DNA from: Congeria kusceri
Taxonomy: Eukaryota > Mollusca > Bivalvia > Myida > Dreissenidae
NCBI GenBank assembly: GCA_027627225.1
Contig: JAPFQT010000089.1
Span: 186,001 to 250,000 of the forward strand
Length of the DNA: 64,000 bases
Direction: 5' to 3'
Shown here piece after piece: positions 1-12,148 of the stretch; within the stretch, counting starts at the first letter, position 1; every line of letters begins with the position of its first letter. The translations under genes and the position numbers were made by a program. Under the pieces are notes generated by a model, which worked only from the letters and a program-made list of their open reading frames with translations, did not search any database and had not been told where the DNA came from.

Positions 1-608
1 AAACGAGCTCTGCTAGGTTATTATTTCAAAAGAAAAAAAAAGAATTCACCAAATTCACTACAGAAGTCCTCATTATCACTTAATCTCTTTAAACGACCAA
101 TGAAAATGATTCGACATATATCCTCAGATATTCATGGTGTAAAATTTAAAGACAAAGAATCATTTCTTTATGTTCATAGCCATGGGGCCTGAGTCTTCAC
201 TTTGGGAATCAGGTACCAGCAAAATTTATACATGTTCATTGCAATGGAGAAATATTTATCTTTAATAACAGTTTCACAAATGCTGTCATCATACCATTTT
301 GAATTGTCAGGGCTGGTATTTATAACAAATCTTAGTTGAAATTGAAGAAATATCTTAAAATTCTCAAATTTAATTACTCGTTTTTTTTTCGGAAAGATTT
401 TGACGCATTTTAATTTGCAATATAATTAAAAGTGTATTAATATCTAGCATTAGTCATGCAAATGTTCCAAAGCATAGTGTTTTAAACACAAATTGTAATT
501 TTGACTTATGTTCAACTTAAGTTAAGAATGGCTTAAGAATCTTTATAAATATGGGCCCTGAACTTGTATCTACAATAAGAAATATCATATTATGCTATGC
601 AAAAACAG
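1..608. other. AT-rich non-coding stretch
   Basis: I see no gene, array or element end here. A short open frame near 551-736 runs into the palindromic element that starts at 609 and has no coding character. Confidence 0.5.
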
Positions 609-877
609 ATATGAGGAACGTCATGGGAAAACCGGACTTATTGCATGTGCGTAAAGTGTCGTCCCGGATCAGCATGTGCAGTCCGCACAGGCTGATCCAG
701 GACGGCACTTTCCGCCTAAAGTGGATTTATGGTTAGAAGAGACTTCCTTGAAACAGAAAATACCATAAAAGTGGAAAGTGCCATTGCGGATTAGCCTCTG
801 CAGACTGCACAGGCTAATCCGGGACGACACTTTACGCACATGCATTAAGACCGGTTTTCTCACGACGCGCCACATAT
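609..877. mobile_element. Nested-palindrome MITE, copy 1
   Basis: This is a full-length copy of a ~265 bp element found nine times in the window. It opens with ATATGAGG and closes with a relative of CGCGCCTCATAT. Each half contains an internal palindrome built on GATTAGCCTGTGC and its complement, and the halves are joined by a linker containing GAGACTTCCTTGAAACAG. The ends are inverted repeats of about 60 bp followed by the inner palindromes. It encodes no protein, so it is a non-autonomous DNA element. I could not identify a target duplication. Confidence 0.8.
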
Positions 878-2000
878 TTCCAAATGAATTTATTTCCAAA
901 TTTAACAGATGATTATATGTAGATGCAATATACTTTTTTCCACCCTTACGTGTTGGCATAAACAGTAAATCAACAGCTAGGAAATCCATAAGCTATTCTG
1001 CAAAATGTCTATGATCTATGGAATAAGTGGTAATTACATATATTATGATCGATGATATAAGTGGTACTGAAGTAAGTCATGCCCACTAGCCCATAGTTGA
1101 TATGGTTCCAATGAACTGTAAAGATGGTCCGAGTTTTATCTGGGAGTGACAGACCCTGTGCTGGGAGCATTCAACACATAAAACATTCATAGTGATGGAC
1201 TTTGAACCCAACATACCTCTGTGGTTGCTGCATTTACATAATTCCCATGTTACTCACTAAGCCAAACAATGATAAATGATTAAAGGATAAAAATATGAAT
1301 TTTTCATCATATATTGATACAGTTTGTACACAATGAGATTTCAGAGCTATTATCAGATCCGAGAATTCATTTTATTGCATCTTCTAGTCTGTTATAAAAA
1401 TGTTCCGGGAATAATGATTATCTTCGCCTTGTATAACCAGGTTGTTGTTTTTACAGATGCGAGTTGTTAATACTGCTTTGACACAAATATTATGTGGTTA
1501 TTAATACCACTGGTATCACAGAATATGAAAAAATATCATCACAGAAACTACAAACGGCGGAAAATATTATAATATTATATAGAAAGGAAAATAATAATTG
1601 AAAATAAAAATAGTTAAAGGCAATTTATGTAATATATACTGAATCAAAAGTTAAACATTCGTAAAGTACATGCCAATTTGTCACGGTTACATAAAAGATG
1701 TACACACATCAATACATGTGGTTACTGTAAAATCGTTCTACTTCGCAAAATCGGCAAGTTAATCCCAGTAGATTCATAAGATAAACTTATACAACAAACA
1801 GAAGATTTTTTTCAGTCAAATATATTCAAATGATAAATAATTATCTACATTCAAACTTAGCATGTTTTTTTTTTGGTACAGTTTAGTAAAATCTTGCTTG
1901 TAGTTGTACATGATAGTAAATGTATCTATTTACATCCTTTTTGTAGAAAACATATATTCAGATTTGAGTTATTCTGCCATTTAACCACCAAGAGAAGAAA
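878..2000. other. AT-rich non-coding stretch
   Basis: Low-complexity AT-rich sequence with no recognisable element. A possible splice acceptor (GTTTTTACAG near 1456) is followed by only 15 open codons, which is not enough to call an exon. Confidence 0.4.
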
Positions 2001-2310
2001 AATGTCCATTACCCATCTAGAGGGACGTTCTACATACACGACTACCTACCGTAAAAGCTCTATGTTTTCGGACACTTAAAAAAAGAATAAAAAAATGTTG
2101 TTTCCAAATATTTGGATACACAAAAATATTCCCAAATTACAGGTGTCCGAAAAAAAAATGTCCATTACCCATCTAGAGGGACGTTCTACATACACGACTA
2201 CCTACTGTAATAGCTCTATGTTTTCGGACACTTAAATATAATTAAAAAATGTCGTTTCCAAACATTTGGATACACAAAAATATTCCCAAATTACGGTGTC
2301 CGAAAATGTA
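2001..2310. repeat. 157-bp tandem duplication of a transposon end
   Basis: Two copies start at about 2001 and 2158. Each carries the flank AATGTCCATTACCCATC and then the terminal sequence ending TTTTCGGACACTT, followed by a shared stretch up to GGTGTCCGAAAA. The unit includes both flank and left terminus of the element annotated at 2049-4185, so the duplication followed its insertion. Confidence 0.75.
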
Positions 2311-4185
2311 TAGACACTATGACAATATTGCAATTACGTTCGGATATTTCCGGTGTATAACGTCTTTTGCCGAATATACATGGATAGTATCGACTAATGA
2401 TATTTTCATTCTGTAGCCGCGTTAAATTCTTTACATTGATCTTTCAAAGCATTCTATTGCTTTGCGTTTATTATCTATTTTTGATTTTGTCAAATAATGT
2501 ATATGTTGTACTATATGTTGTTGTTCTCTGATATCACCTATTGTTTTCGTTTTCTGAAATAGGTGCTATTCTAAGGGGAACACATGTTTTGTTTTAACTA
2601 TGTACAGTCTGCTGTTGTTGTTCTTTAAACGCAACTATTTTTTCGCTTTCACTAATAGGCATTAGATGAACACATTATTCTTTAAATGTTTATCTTTTGC
2701 AACTACGTGTATATTTATACCTCCGCATGTATATTTATACTTCTACAACCATTTTTGTACATAATAACGCAACATGATTTTTAGTATGGTAATGAAATTA
2801 TGAAAAGATAGTATCATATATCTTGATATAATACAATTTATTTAATCATAAATGTATTAACACGTGAAGTAAATATTTTTCGTAATAGAAGTTTATCGTT
2901 TATATTATGTTAAAAAGATTGATTTTGAGCAGTGTAATGCTTAATTTCTTTACTATTGTATTAAAGTTTGTTGTCCCGACTCCTGTTCCATGCATGTACA
3001 CTTGTTTTTCTCTCACTTTGTTTACCCATTAGGGCATATACGTCATATTATTATTTATTCATATAATGACTATCACTAGTATCAATATAATCATCATCAC
3101 CATCAACACCATCTTTATTATTTGTATCCATATCATTACCATTATAATTATCGCCACAAACGTATTATGGTGTGTTAGTACGCACTCTTATCACCGACTG
3201 CACATGTATACATTTGTAGAACATTTTGTGTATGAGCCGGTGGCCTTGTATACCACAATCAAGATGAATTTAATGATTGCGCGTGCTTTTTAAATACCAC
3301 GCTGTATGGTATCAGTAATTTTTTAAATCATTCCATATGTGTGATTTTGTTTTACAAAAAAATTACGCCAAGACTGCATTTTTGTCAACCGAGTTCAAAG
3401 ATTACCATCTCGTATATTATTTACCTGTAAATTAATGCAATAAAAGATGCAAATAATGATTTTGTTGTTTGTTCTTGAACCAAAAATCTAAAACGATTGT
3501 CTGTAACATGTCAAACATTCGTGCAACTTGTGATAGTGTGCGATAAAACTGGAGCCTGTTTGTCACACTTATCGTGTTGAGTAGGGGCAAAGTACCGTAA
3601 AAACAAGAATTGTTAATTGGCACTAATTGGCATAACAATTGAGTTCAAATGCAACTATTATCAAATTATCATAATTGACACTAATTGACATCATACCCTA
3701 ATTCAGTTCCAATACAGTAATATGACATAAAAGCAACAATTGTAAAATCATTTAAGCAGAATTTATTGGTAAATAGTTAAGAATGGTTAAGACTAGATTC
3801 TAAATACGATAATTTCAACAGCATATTTAATATACGATATCACTACCGGTATACGCAATCGGGTAAACCCATTATTTATGGCACATGGCTCTTAACCCAA
3901 TAACGATAATGTAACGGTCCACCGCCTCCACTCATTCATCTGCCAAGTTTTATGACCTTCGTCCGGTTGTAAAAACACGTGTGCGATGTGTCACCGGATT
4001 AACGCAAACAGATTAAAATTCTGCTAAAATACCACTGTCATATAAAATGTCTGAAAATTTAGATTCAATAATTATGGGTTAAAATCAGGATGTCCGAAAA
4101 TATATAGTGACAAAAAATAATTATTTGGGCTAAAAAAAAGGGTGTCCGAACATTTATAGTGTCTGAAAATATAGAGCTTTTACGG
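2049..4185. mobile_element. TA-flanked DNA transposon relic, ~2.1 kb
   Basis: The left end reads CCGTAAAAGCTCTAT and the right end is its inverted copy; both continue into TTTTCNGACAC, giving ~27 bp terminal repeats with two mismatches. TA flanks both sides (2047-2048 and 4186-4187). A TA target duplication is the hallmark of the Tc1/mariner/pogo superfamily. I find no transposase reading frame inside. The interior is AT-rich, with a loose ATC-rich stretch near 3066-3165 and a further terminus-like segment (GGATGTCCGAAAA, near 4089) close to the right end. Confidence 0.55.
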
Positions 4186-4345
4186 TATTCTCTTTTAATG
4201 CATTTGTCAGTGTCCTCATATCCCTGTTTTTCGTCTCGTTTTCTAATTAAGTAAATCAATTAAAATACTAAAATAGCATATGTAATTATTACATTACACC
4301 CACTAACATATCTTTGAACAGACTGCTTGAATATGAGAAGTACTT

Positions 4346-4500
4346 TAGTGTTGCCAGTGTGATGCCAGTGTGTTGCCAGTGTAAAACCAGCTGGTTAAGA
4401 GCTGATAAAAAGCTGGTAATTATTACCAGTGTGTTTTACGTATGGTCTGGCAATAGGCATGATACACTGGCAATACACTGGCAATACACTGGCAATATTG
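4346..4500. repeat. Inverted cluster of a 10-11 bp motif
   Basis: Three direct copies around GTGTTGCCAGTGT occur at 4348-4381 and three or four inverted copies around ACACTGGCAAT at 4463-4498. About 85 bp separate the groups, themselves containing a CCAGCTGG palindrome. The whole could fold into an imperfect hairpin. Flanks at 4186-4345 and 4500-4985 are unremarkable. Confidence 0.6.
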
Positions 4501-4984
4501 TAAGAGTTACATCTTCAATGACATATCTCATACCAAATATGATAACAAACATGTTCATCTACAACAAAATTGTCCCCCAGATGGACTGTTGCCTAAAACA
4601 CTAGATGATCATAGGCAAAATTATCGCTGACCTGTTTATCAGTCACCAGAATACAAATTGCTGACCATGTGCTGGGAAATAACCTGCCACACAAATCATG
4701 GTCGGCTAGCTTATTTGGAGAAACGTTCTGTGACAGGTCAATTATCCTGTCAAGACCGACTACGGGCTGGAAGTCACGGCCTGTCACAGTGTGAGCAGCG
4801 TCAAGTCGGAATTGGTCAGCATAGGTGGCAGGACAATCATTGCTACTTATATTCTACTCACAATTCTGCGCAGTACATTTGTCTGTATGTGACAAGCCTA
4901 TATATTAATGCAATCTGGTCTATATGTAAAACTGCATATATAATCCCGTCTAAATTAGGCACCAAATATTGTTATCCTTCGGAA

Positions 4985-5473
4985 TGCACCAGCTCATAAT
5001 TAATCCTGTCTATAATTAGGACTGGCTAGCATAATATGGTCTATATGGGAATGGCTAATATTATCCTGTCTATATAGGATCAGCTAATGTTATCCTGTCT
5101 ATATCCGACCAGCTAAAACAATCATGTCAATATGGGACCAGCATGAACACACCAGTCTATATCGGACCAGCTAAAATAATCATGTCAATATGGGACCAGC
5201 TTGAGCCCACTTGTCAATACAGGACCTGTTTGAGCACACCTGTTTATATGGGACCAGCTAATATAATCCCGTCTATACCGGACCAGCTTGAGCACACTTG
5301 CCAATATGAGCAAGATCAGCTAATGTAATCCTGCTTATACCAGACCAGCTTATGTAATACTCTTTATATGTGACCCCGAGCTGAAGCACACCTGTCTATA
5401 TGGGACCAGCTAATTTAATAATGTCTATACCAGGGACAAGCTATAAATATAATACTAGGACCAGGTCTATAGG
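4985..5473. repeat. Degenerate ~27-31 bp minisatellite, block A
   Basis: The unit is approximately TATGGGACCAGC followed by TAATATAATCCTGTC. Units diverge in length and sequence. The same unit recurs at 6895-7405, so the two blocks look like one array split by the insertion at 5474-6889. Confidence 0.8.
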
Positions 5474-6889
5474 TTAGATACCAGTAAATCATTATGTATC
5501 CCTCCGTGGTCCAATCAAAAGTAGTGCCTACTACTAAAGAGTTCCTCTTCTCTTCTGGCATAAAAGCCATTTGGCAATCTCAGACATGCCTTTTGTGGTT
5601 ATTTCTAATATCCTATGCGTGTCTGCAACATTTTGGTGCATTTCATTGGAGGCTAACTTGAAAGGTGAACTTTTGGGGTGTGTTTACTGTGGTATGGGGC
5701 TTTTGTCGAAGTATAACTGCCGAAACCCTGTTTTCTACTGGTGCCTGCATTCAAGTGAGATGCATTTTCTTAGAAGTAAGATGACATATCTGTTGTATTG
5801 CAAATTTTAGAAGAGGACAGATTGATCTTTAAATTGATGTCAGGCTTGCACAATCTGAAATAAAGGAAATGCTAGAACAAGTAATGTCTTTAAAAAAGAC
5901 AATCGGCGTTGAAATTAATATTGCGATGTCATTTAGAAAACATAAAAATTCATTAGAATATGACGATTTTAAATTATATTAGTAGAAATATGGTATATCA
6001 AGGGTTCCTGTGTATAATTAGTACATGTATTGCAAATTGTGTATTCATGCTACGCGAATAACAATTCGACGTATTCCGAATCTTCTTTCATAACATTTTA
6101 TCTATATAAAATGTAGCATCTTTTTACAGATTAAATAACATCTACTGGAGAAGTTGATAGAAAGATGCAATTATAAATAATCGTTAATTAATCATAACCA
6201 CAATTTTAATTCAAATCAACAGTATGTTTATCTATATAAATTCCCCATTTATTGAAATTTTCAGGTTCATGATTCTCTGAACGCTATTATTGGTGCATGT
6301 ACAAGTATATTAACACAGCTAGACAACGGTTGCTAGCTACACGCGCTATTTTTAGAATGACACTACTGTTTCTGATATGTGTTCAACTCGCTAGAATCAA
6401 TGGGCTATATGGAACGGCAACTCTGTTAATGAGATTTATGAATGGGAACATTGCACAATTGCTATTTAAAAAGCGTACCACTTATATAAATGTAGGCTAA
6501 ACAAAATAGTTATTTCGTTACGTGAATAAATATAGCATTCTGTTTATGGCATACAATGAGAAAATACGTTCATATTTAGCTTCAGTTCTAGAGTATATGT
6601 TGAAGATATGTTTATAACTTCATTTTAACCGCTTATGTTAACAATTATGTAAATTTATAATCCCAAAAGTATGCAACAGTTATTGGTATATGTTAAACCA
6701 TTGTTTGAAGTTTGCATTCCCTAAAATTATAAAATTTGCCCAATTCTATTGACATTCAATTTTCCCGCTGCATAATTATCGCAAGAAATCTAGGTCAAAA
6801 GTGATCTTAGACAGCTATGCGGAAAAATGCTTTGAAATTTTGCCATTTTATAATGGGACCCAATGGGAATTGGAATTACTGGTATCTAA
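5474..6889. mobile_element. Insertion with short terminal inverted repeats splitting a minisatellite
   Basis: The block is bounded by TTAGATACCAGTAA (5474) and its inverted copy ending at 6889, with the same minisatellite on both sides. The position inside an array and the ~14 bp inverted ends suggest a DNA transposon. I could not fix a target duplication. Inside are two exon-like stretches: an open frame at 5580-5772 ending at a GTAAGA donor, and an acceptor-like TTTTCAG at 6264 followed by 23 open codons. Neither matches a known protein family. Confidence 0.4.
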
Positions 6890-6894
6890 ACTAT

Positions 6895-7405
6895 ACTTAA
6901 AGGGACCAGCTAATGTTATCCTGGCTACATACTAGGACCAGCTTATGAAATCTTGCTTATATCAGACCACGATAATAAAATCATGTCTATACGGGACCAG
7001 CTATAATGTATTCTTGAATATACAGGGCCAGCTAAATTGTTATACTCTCTATATGGAACCAGCTTGAGCAAAACTGTCTATATGGGACCAGCTAATGTTA
7101 TCCTGTCTATTTGGGACCAGCTAATATTGTCCTGTCTATATGGGACCAGCTAATATTTTCCTGTCTATATGGGACCAACTAATGTTATCCTGTCTATTTG
7201 GGACCAGCTAATATTATCATGTCTATATGAGACCAGCTAATATAATCATGTCTATATGAGACCAGCTAATATAATCTTGCCTATATGAGACCAGCTAATA
7301 TAAACATGTGTCTATATGGGACCAACTAATATAAACATGTGTCTATATGGGACCAGCTAATATAACCATGTCTATATCAGACCAGCTAATATAATCATAT
7401 CTTTA
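6895..7405. repeat. Minisatellite, block B
   Basis: This is the same ~27-31 bp unit as at 4985-5473 and is better preserved here, with runs of TGGGACCAGCTAATAT separated by ATCCTGTCTATA. The stretch from 7405 to 7780 shows nothing recognisable. Confidence 0.85.
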
Positions 7406-7779
7406 AGCTGTGCTAACACATTTGTTTCGTAAAAGTTTCACATAAGCAGTATTAATTTATATGAATTTCAGGATAATCTTACTGCGCAGAAATATTCAGT
7501 AGCAAGATTTAAATGAAATTGTCCGTAAGACGTTAATAGTGCATTAGGAACCTCATAAAACAAGAAAAACAAAATTATACATAAATCAAGTCTCATTTTT
7601 GTGACAGTTGACAAATTAAAAACTGTCTGCTCTTCAGTGGGTCTTTACTATCACAGGCTGGGGTATAAAATACACAAGAAAACTTTATTACAGAAAGACA
7701 CATATATCTATCAGACAAAGGGGATGGAATGACCTCTGTCTGGCAACCAGGCAGAGAGGAGGGTGGGGTTAAATCAAGG

Positions 7780-8217
7780 TTTGATGCACTAGAGGGGTTG
7801 AAGAAAAGTTGGATGTCCTTTGAAAGGGTTGAAGAAAAGTTGGGTGTCCTTTTGAAAGGGTTGAAGAGAAGCTGGGTGTCTTTTCAAAGGGCTGAAGTAA
7901 AGTTGAATGTACACTAAAGGGGTTGAAGAAAAGTGGGGAGGCTTGAGAGGAGTTTGAATTAAAGTGAGAAGGCTAGAGAAGGGTTTGCATAAAAGTGGCT
8001 AAAGGGGGGATTTAATTAAAGTGGGTAGGCTAGAAGGGGGTTAAATTCACATAGGGAGGCTTAGAGAAGGGTTGAATAAGTGTGGAGGCTTAGATGCTAA
8101 TAGATGCAGGAAGGCTAGAGGGTTTGAATACAAACTGTGAAGCTACAGAGGGTTTGAATAAAAGTACGTAGGTTTGAAGCTTGAAGCTAGAAATGGGTTT
8201 AATAAAAGTGGAGAGAC
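7780..8217. repeat. GGGTTGAAGAAAAGT-type minisatellite, left part
   Basis: Degenerate units of roughly 30-45 bp share GGGTTGAATAAAAGTGG and GAGGCTAGAG. The array resumes at 9017-9150 after the inserted element at 8222-9012. Confidence 0.7.
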
Positions 8218-8221
8218 TTAA

Positions 8222-9012
8222 AGCCTCGGTCACAACCGGGTTGCGTCGACCTTACGTCGAGCTTGCATCGAGGTATTTTTAAAAACGTGAATCAGATCGG
8301 ATCACATGGTCGTCGTAACAACCGCAACAGACATTAGAAAGCGCTTAAGTTGATGCGTTGGCCTTTCGTCGATCGCCCATCGTGCGGGCACCGTATAGGC
8401 ACTGTGCGATCAACTTTTGGGCACTCTACATTTTTTGCTTCATAATTGCCTATCGCAAGCACGCAAGGTGCACTTGCAGACGTCGCACGACTTCCTTGTG
8501 TAGTACTTACCGTATGATTGTTTTACAATACTGCTACTTGAATTTTTTTTTAAACAAATTTGACAATTTAACCATAGCATCTTCTGATACAAATGTCAAA
8601 TTAAAAGTCGTAAATGGCTCCAATTCATGCAGGATATTTATGAAAAAAATATTAATATTCGTGTTTTTGCCACAATACCATTGCTGTCTTGCGGCGATCG
8701 TGTGTACAACCTGCGGTGATGATGCGATTACTATGTGCTGGTCGAGCGTCGTCATAAAAAGTCGCACTGTGACCATAAGGTTGCCATAGGCCAGATGCAA
8801 GTCAATCGCACGATTTGCAGACAAATCTGCGGACTGCTAAAAGTGAAAACGCGCGACAGACATGGGGCGAACGCACGTTGCCTGAAAGTTGGCCGCACGA
8901 TGCAGGTATGAGATCCACAAGTTCTTACAAAACGCATGCATTTGCCTTGCGATATCAAAATCGTGCTTTTGGTCGGTGGTCTGCGGCCACCACAGTGGGT
9001 TTTGACCGAGGC
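8222..9012. mobile_element. TTAA-flanked non-autonomous DNA element, 791 bp
   Basis: The left end starts AGCCTCGGTCACAACC and the right end is the inverse of GCCTCGGTCAAAACC. TTAA lies directly outside both ends (8218-8221 and 9013-9016). TTAA target duplications are known from piggyBac and some other superfamilies. The element is richer in GC and CpG than its surroundings and interrupts a minisatellite. The interior has only short open frames with no transposase motif, so it is a MITE-like derivative. Confidence 0.65.
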
Positions 9013-9016
9013 TTAA

Positions 9017-9150
9017 GAGAGTACTTGAATAAAACAAAGGGTGGTAGAGGGGGGGGGGGGGATGAATAAGTTTCAAGAATGCTGAAATCTATAGGGGCTG
9101 GAATAAAACTGAGGAGGTTAGAGAGGGTTTGAATAAAATGTGTGGGCAGA
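9017..9150. repeat. Minisatellite, right part, with poly-G tract
   Basis: Units of the type GAATAAAACTGAGGAGG continue the array seen before 8218. A run of about 13 G lies near 9049-9061. Confidence 0.6.
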
Positions 9151-10391
9151 CTTTGAGCATAATCATGAACATTAAACTATCAAAACTCAATAATGTGGAT
9201 TAATTGTAAACATCGTCAAACAAACTTGAACAATACAAAGTATTTGTATAATGTTCACAACCTGTTACTGACAAAACATATGACTTTTTAAGTGCCCCTT
9301 GCGAATGACATGGCTTGAGCATTGTACACACTGGACAATGGTGTCACAGTACATTTCCGACAGGTATTTGACAATAGCCAGAAAAGAAAAAACAATTTCA
9401 ACCACGGCTACATTATAGCTCCTTACAGTCCCATATAGTTGCATGGCAGTGAAATGACAAGAAGACATTAGTGTCTGTTGAACAATTGTTCACAAAATAA
9501 ACACACAAAATGCCACAGAAATTGATTACGCAAAATGGACAGAAGCGATAAAAGCATTATATCCCTGGAGTGAAAAACGTATTTACTTGTTTTCAGAAGC
9601 CAACACCGCAGGATGTGGAGGAGATAGTATTTGACATCAGGATTATTTGTTATATATTCCCAATTTAAAACTGCAAATATATTATGTGTTCAATAGGTTT
9701 CACAAGTTTCCCTGATAGCAGGAAAAAGGAAGTTATCAATGCCTATCTAAGTAGTACACCTATAGCTAATTACATTAGCAGCTGCTGATTTCGTCATGCA
9801 TATTCCCCTCCCAGGCAGCCAGTGGGGATGCATCCTGCCAGTATTAGGTCCACATGGCCCACGCAAATATCTTTTGTGTCAAAATAAAGAATATATAAAC
9901 AGTGAAAATTACTCAACATTTGAACTTTTGGGCCAAAAGCCAAAACTGTACCATTTTAGTGGATACATGAAATTGAACACATTAAGGTCACAAATGAATA
10001 TGTACACAACAGTTCCATGTGAGTCTTAGGGCAATAACAAAATAAATCATTGTGAATGATATCTGAGTAATCACAAATCACAGCTCCCGCTGTGGGGGCA
10101 ATGATAGGCATGTGCTGATGCCGCTGATAGCTGGGATGATGATGACTTTAACAAACATGTATCAATTCCAATAAACAGGTATTATGTTGCTATTATGTAG
10201 AAAAACTGGAAGGGCTATGAATATCCGGATTACCTGTTTCATTCATTCATAAATTACAATGACAATTTAAAACCTTTTTAAGTATGTTTTGTTATATTTG
10301 TTATCAGATTCTATCTAAATTGCAATTTAGAATACAAAGTACTCAGTATTAATACACACAACTAGTTTCTTCATGTCGTTTATATCAGGGT
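9151..10391. other. Non-coding stretch without recognisable elements
   Basis: Mostly AT-rich. An acceptor-like TTGTTTTCAG at 9587-9596 precedes 23 open codons to a TAA at 9666, but with no good donor or close polyadenylation signal it is not annotated as an exon. Confidence 0.35.
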
Positions 10392-10399
10392 GTATTTAT

Positions 10400-12140
10400 T
10401 AGGGATGGCAAAATTATTGGAATATTCGAATGATTGCCATTCGAATAGTTAAAACGCTATTCAAATATTTGCAAATTTGTATTGCTTTTTAAAAACCAAT
10501 ACTTTCCTGATTGTAGAAAGTATTTTTCTGTCAACATAAAGGCAGTATTTCATCAATAGATACCTAATACCGTGTTTTCAATAGTATGGGCCCGTGTCGC
10601 GTGTCACACTAAAAGATATTTAATATACTGGTCGGTGTCAGTCGCCTATTGTCTAGTCGGCAGTAATACGCAATTACAACAGACAGTAGGAAAACATAAC
10701 TGTTAATGGTAACTCACAGTTTGCCTTGTGAAAGAAATAACTATACAAATAAATGTATGGGCCCGTGTCGCCTGTCACACTAAAATATATTTAATATACT
10801 GGTCGGTGTCAGTCGCCTATTGTCTAGTCGGCAGTAATACGCAATTACAACAGACAGTAGGAAAACATAACTGTTAATGGTAACTCACAGTTTGCCTTGT
10901 GAAAGAAATAACTATACAAATAAATGTATGGGCCCGTGTCGCCTGTCACACTAAAATATATTTAATATACTGGTCGGTGTCAGTCGCCTATTGTCTAGTC
11001 GGCAGTAATACGCAATTACACCAGACAGTAGGAAAACATAACTGTTAATGGTAACTCACAGTTTGCCTTGTGAAAGAAATAACTATACAAATAAATGTAT
11101 GGGCCCGTGTCGCCTGTCACACTAAAATATATTTAATATACTGGTCGGTGTCAGTCGCCTATTGTCTAGTCGGCAGTAATACGCAATTACACCAGACAGT
11201 AGGAAAACATAACTGTTAATGGTAACTCACAGTTTGCCTTGTGAAAGAAATAACTATACAAATAAATGTATGGGCCCGTGTCGCCTGTCACACTAAAATA
11301 TATTTAATATACTGGTCGGTGTCAGTCGCCTATTGTCTAGTCGGCAGTAATACGCAATTACACCAGACAGTAGGAAAACATAACTGTTAATGGTAACTCA
11401 CAGTTTGCCTTGTGAAAGAAATAACTATACAAATAAATGTATGGGCCCGTGTCGCCTGTCACACTAAAATATATTTAATATACTGGTCGGTGTCAGTCGC
11501 CTATTGTCTAGTCGGCAGTAATACGCAATTACACCAGACAGTAGGAAAACATAACTGTTAATGGTAACTCACAGTTTGCCTTGTGAAAGAAATAACTATA
11601 CAAATAAATGTATGGGCCCGTGTCGCCTGTCACACTAAAATATATTTAATATACTGGTCGGTGTCAGTCGCCTATTGTCTAGTCGGCAGTAATACGCAAT
11701 TACACCAGACAGTAGGAAAACATAACTGTTAATGGTAACTCACAGTTTGCCTTGTGAAAGAAATAACTACAAATAAATTACAGAAGTGAGATCACAAATT
11801 TTAGCAGTCATTATAGCTGAGAAACTTCGCTCAAAATATGCTGATGAAAAATGATTATCGGAGCGTTTTTAAATTGATAAAAATTTGTGTTTTTTTTTAC
11901 CTATTTGATTAAAAGAACAATACTGTGCAATAAGTACATTAATTAGAAACCGCAATTTGTTAATGACAATATGACGGTACTGGCTAATCGGAACTAATAT
12001 GTCATACAAAAAGTAACTATTATGTCTACTAGGCCACAAAGTTCAAAATAATTATACCAATTTATGCGAATATTTGAATATTCAAATGAATGAAAAAGCG
12101 AATATTCAAATACCAATTTTGGTATTCGATGCCACCCCTA
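10400..12140. mobile_element. hAT-superfamily non-autonomous element with 8-bp target duplication
   Basis: The element is bounded by TAGGGATGGCA on the left and the inverse of TAGGGGTGGCA on the right. Both subterminal regions contain ATATTCGAAT-type sequence. The 8-bp duplication GTATTTAT lies immediately outside both ends (10392-10399 and 12141-12148). TAGGGNTGGCA-like ends with an 8-bp duplication are characteristic of hAT transposons. No transposase frame is visible. More than two thirds of the interior is a 171-bp tandem array, so this is a non-autonomous derivative that picked up or amplified a satellite. Confidence 0.85.
10585..11778. repeat. 171-bp tandem array, 7 copies, inside the hAT element
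   Basis: Copies begin with TATGGGCCCGTGTCGC at 10585, 10756, 10927, 11098, 11269, 11440 and 11611, a constant 171-bp spacing. The copies are almost identical: the first has CGCGTG where the rest have CGCCTG, and a CAACAG/CACCAG difference separates copies 1-2 from 3-7. The last copy has a small deletion at its end. High identity implies recent amplification. Confidence 0.95.
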
Positions 12141-12148
12141 GTATTTAT

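Noticed and set aside
669..989. 106-codon minus-strand frame
   Set aside because: It is read through the palindromic MITE; similar peptides (HVRKVSSRISLCSLHRLI) appear at every MITE copy because of the repeat.
9597..9668. Exon after TTGTTTTCAG (reads KPTPQDVEEIVFDI)
   Set aside because: Attractive first 15 codons, but no donor, no nearby AATAAA and only 23 codons in all; chance is too likely.
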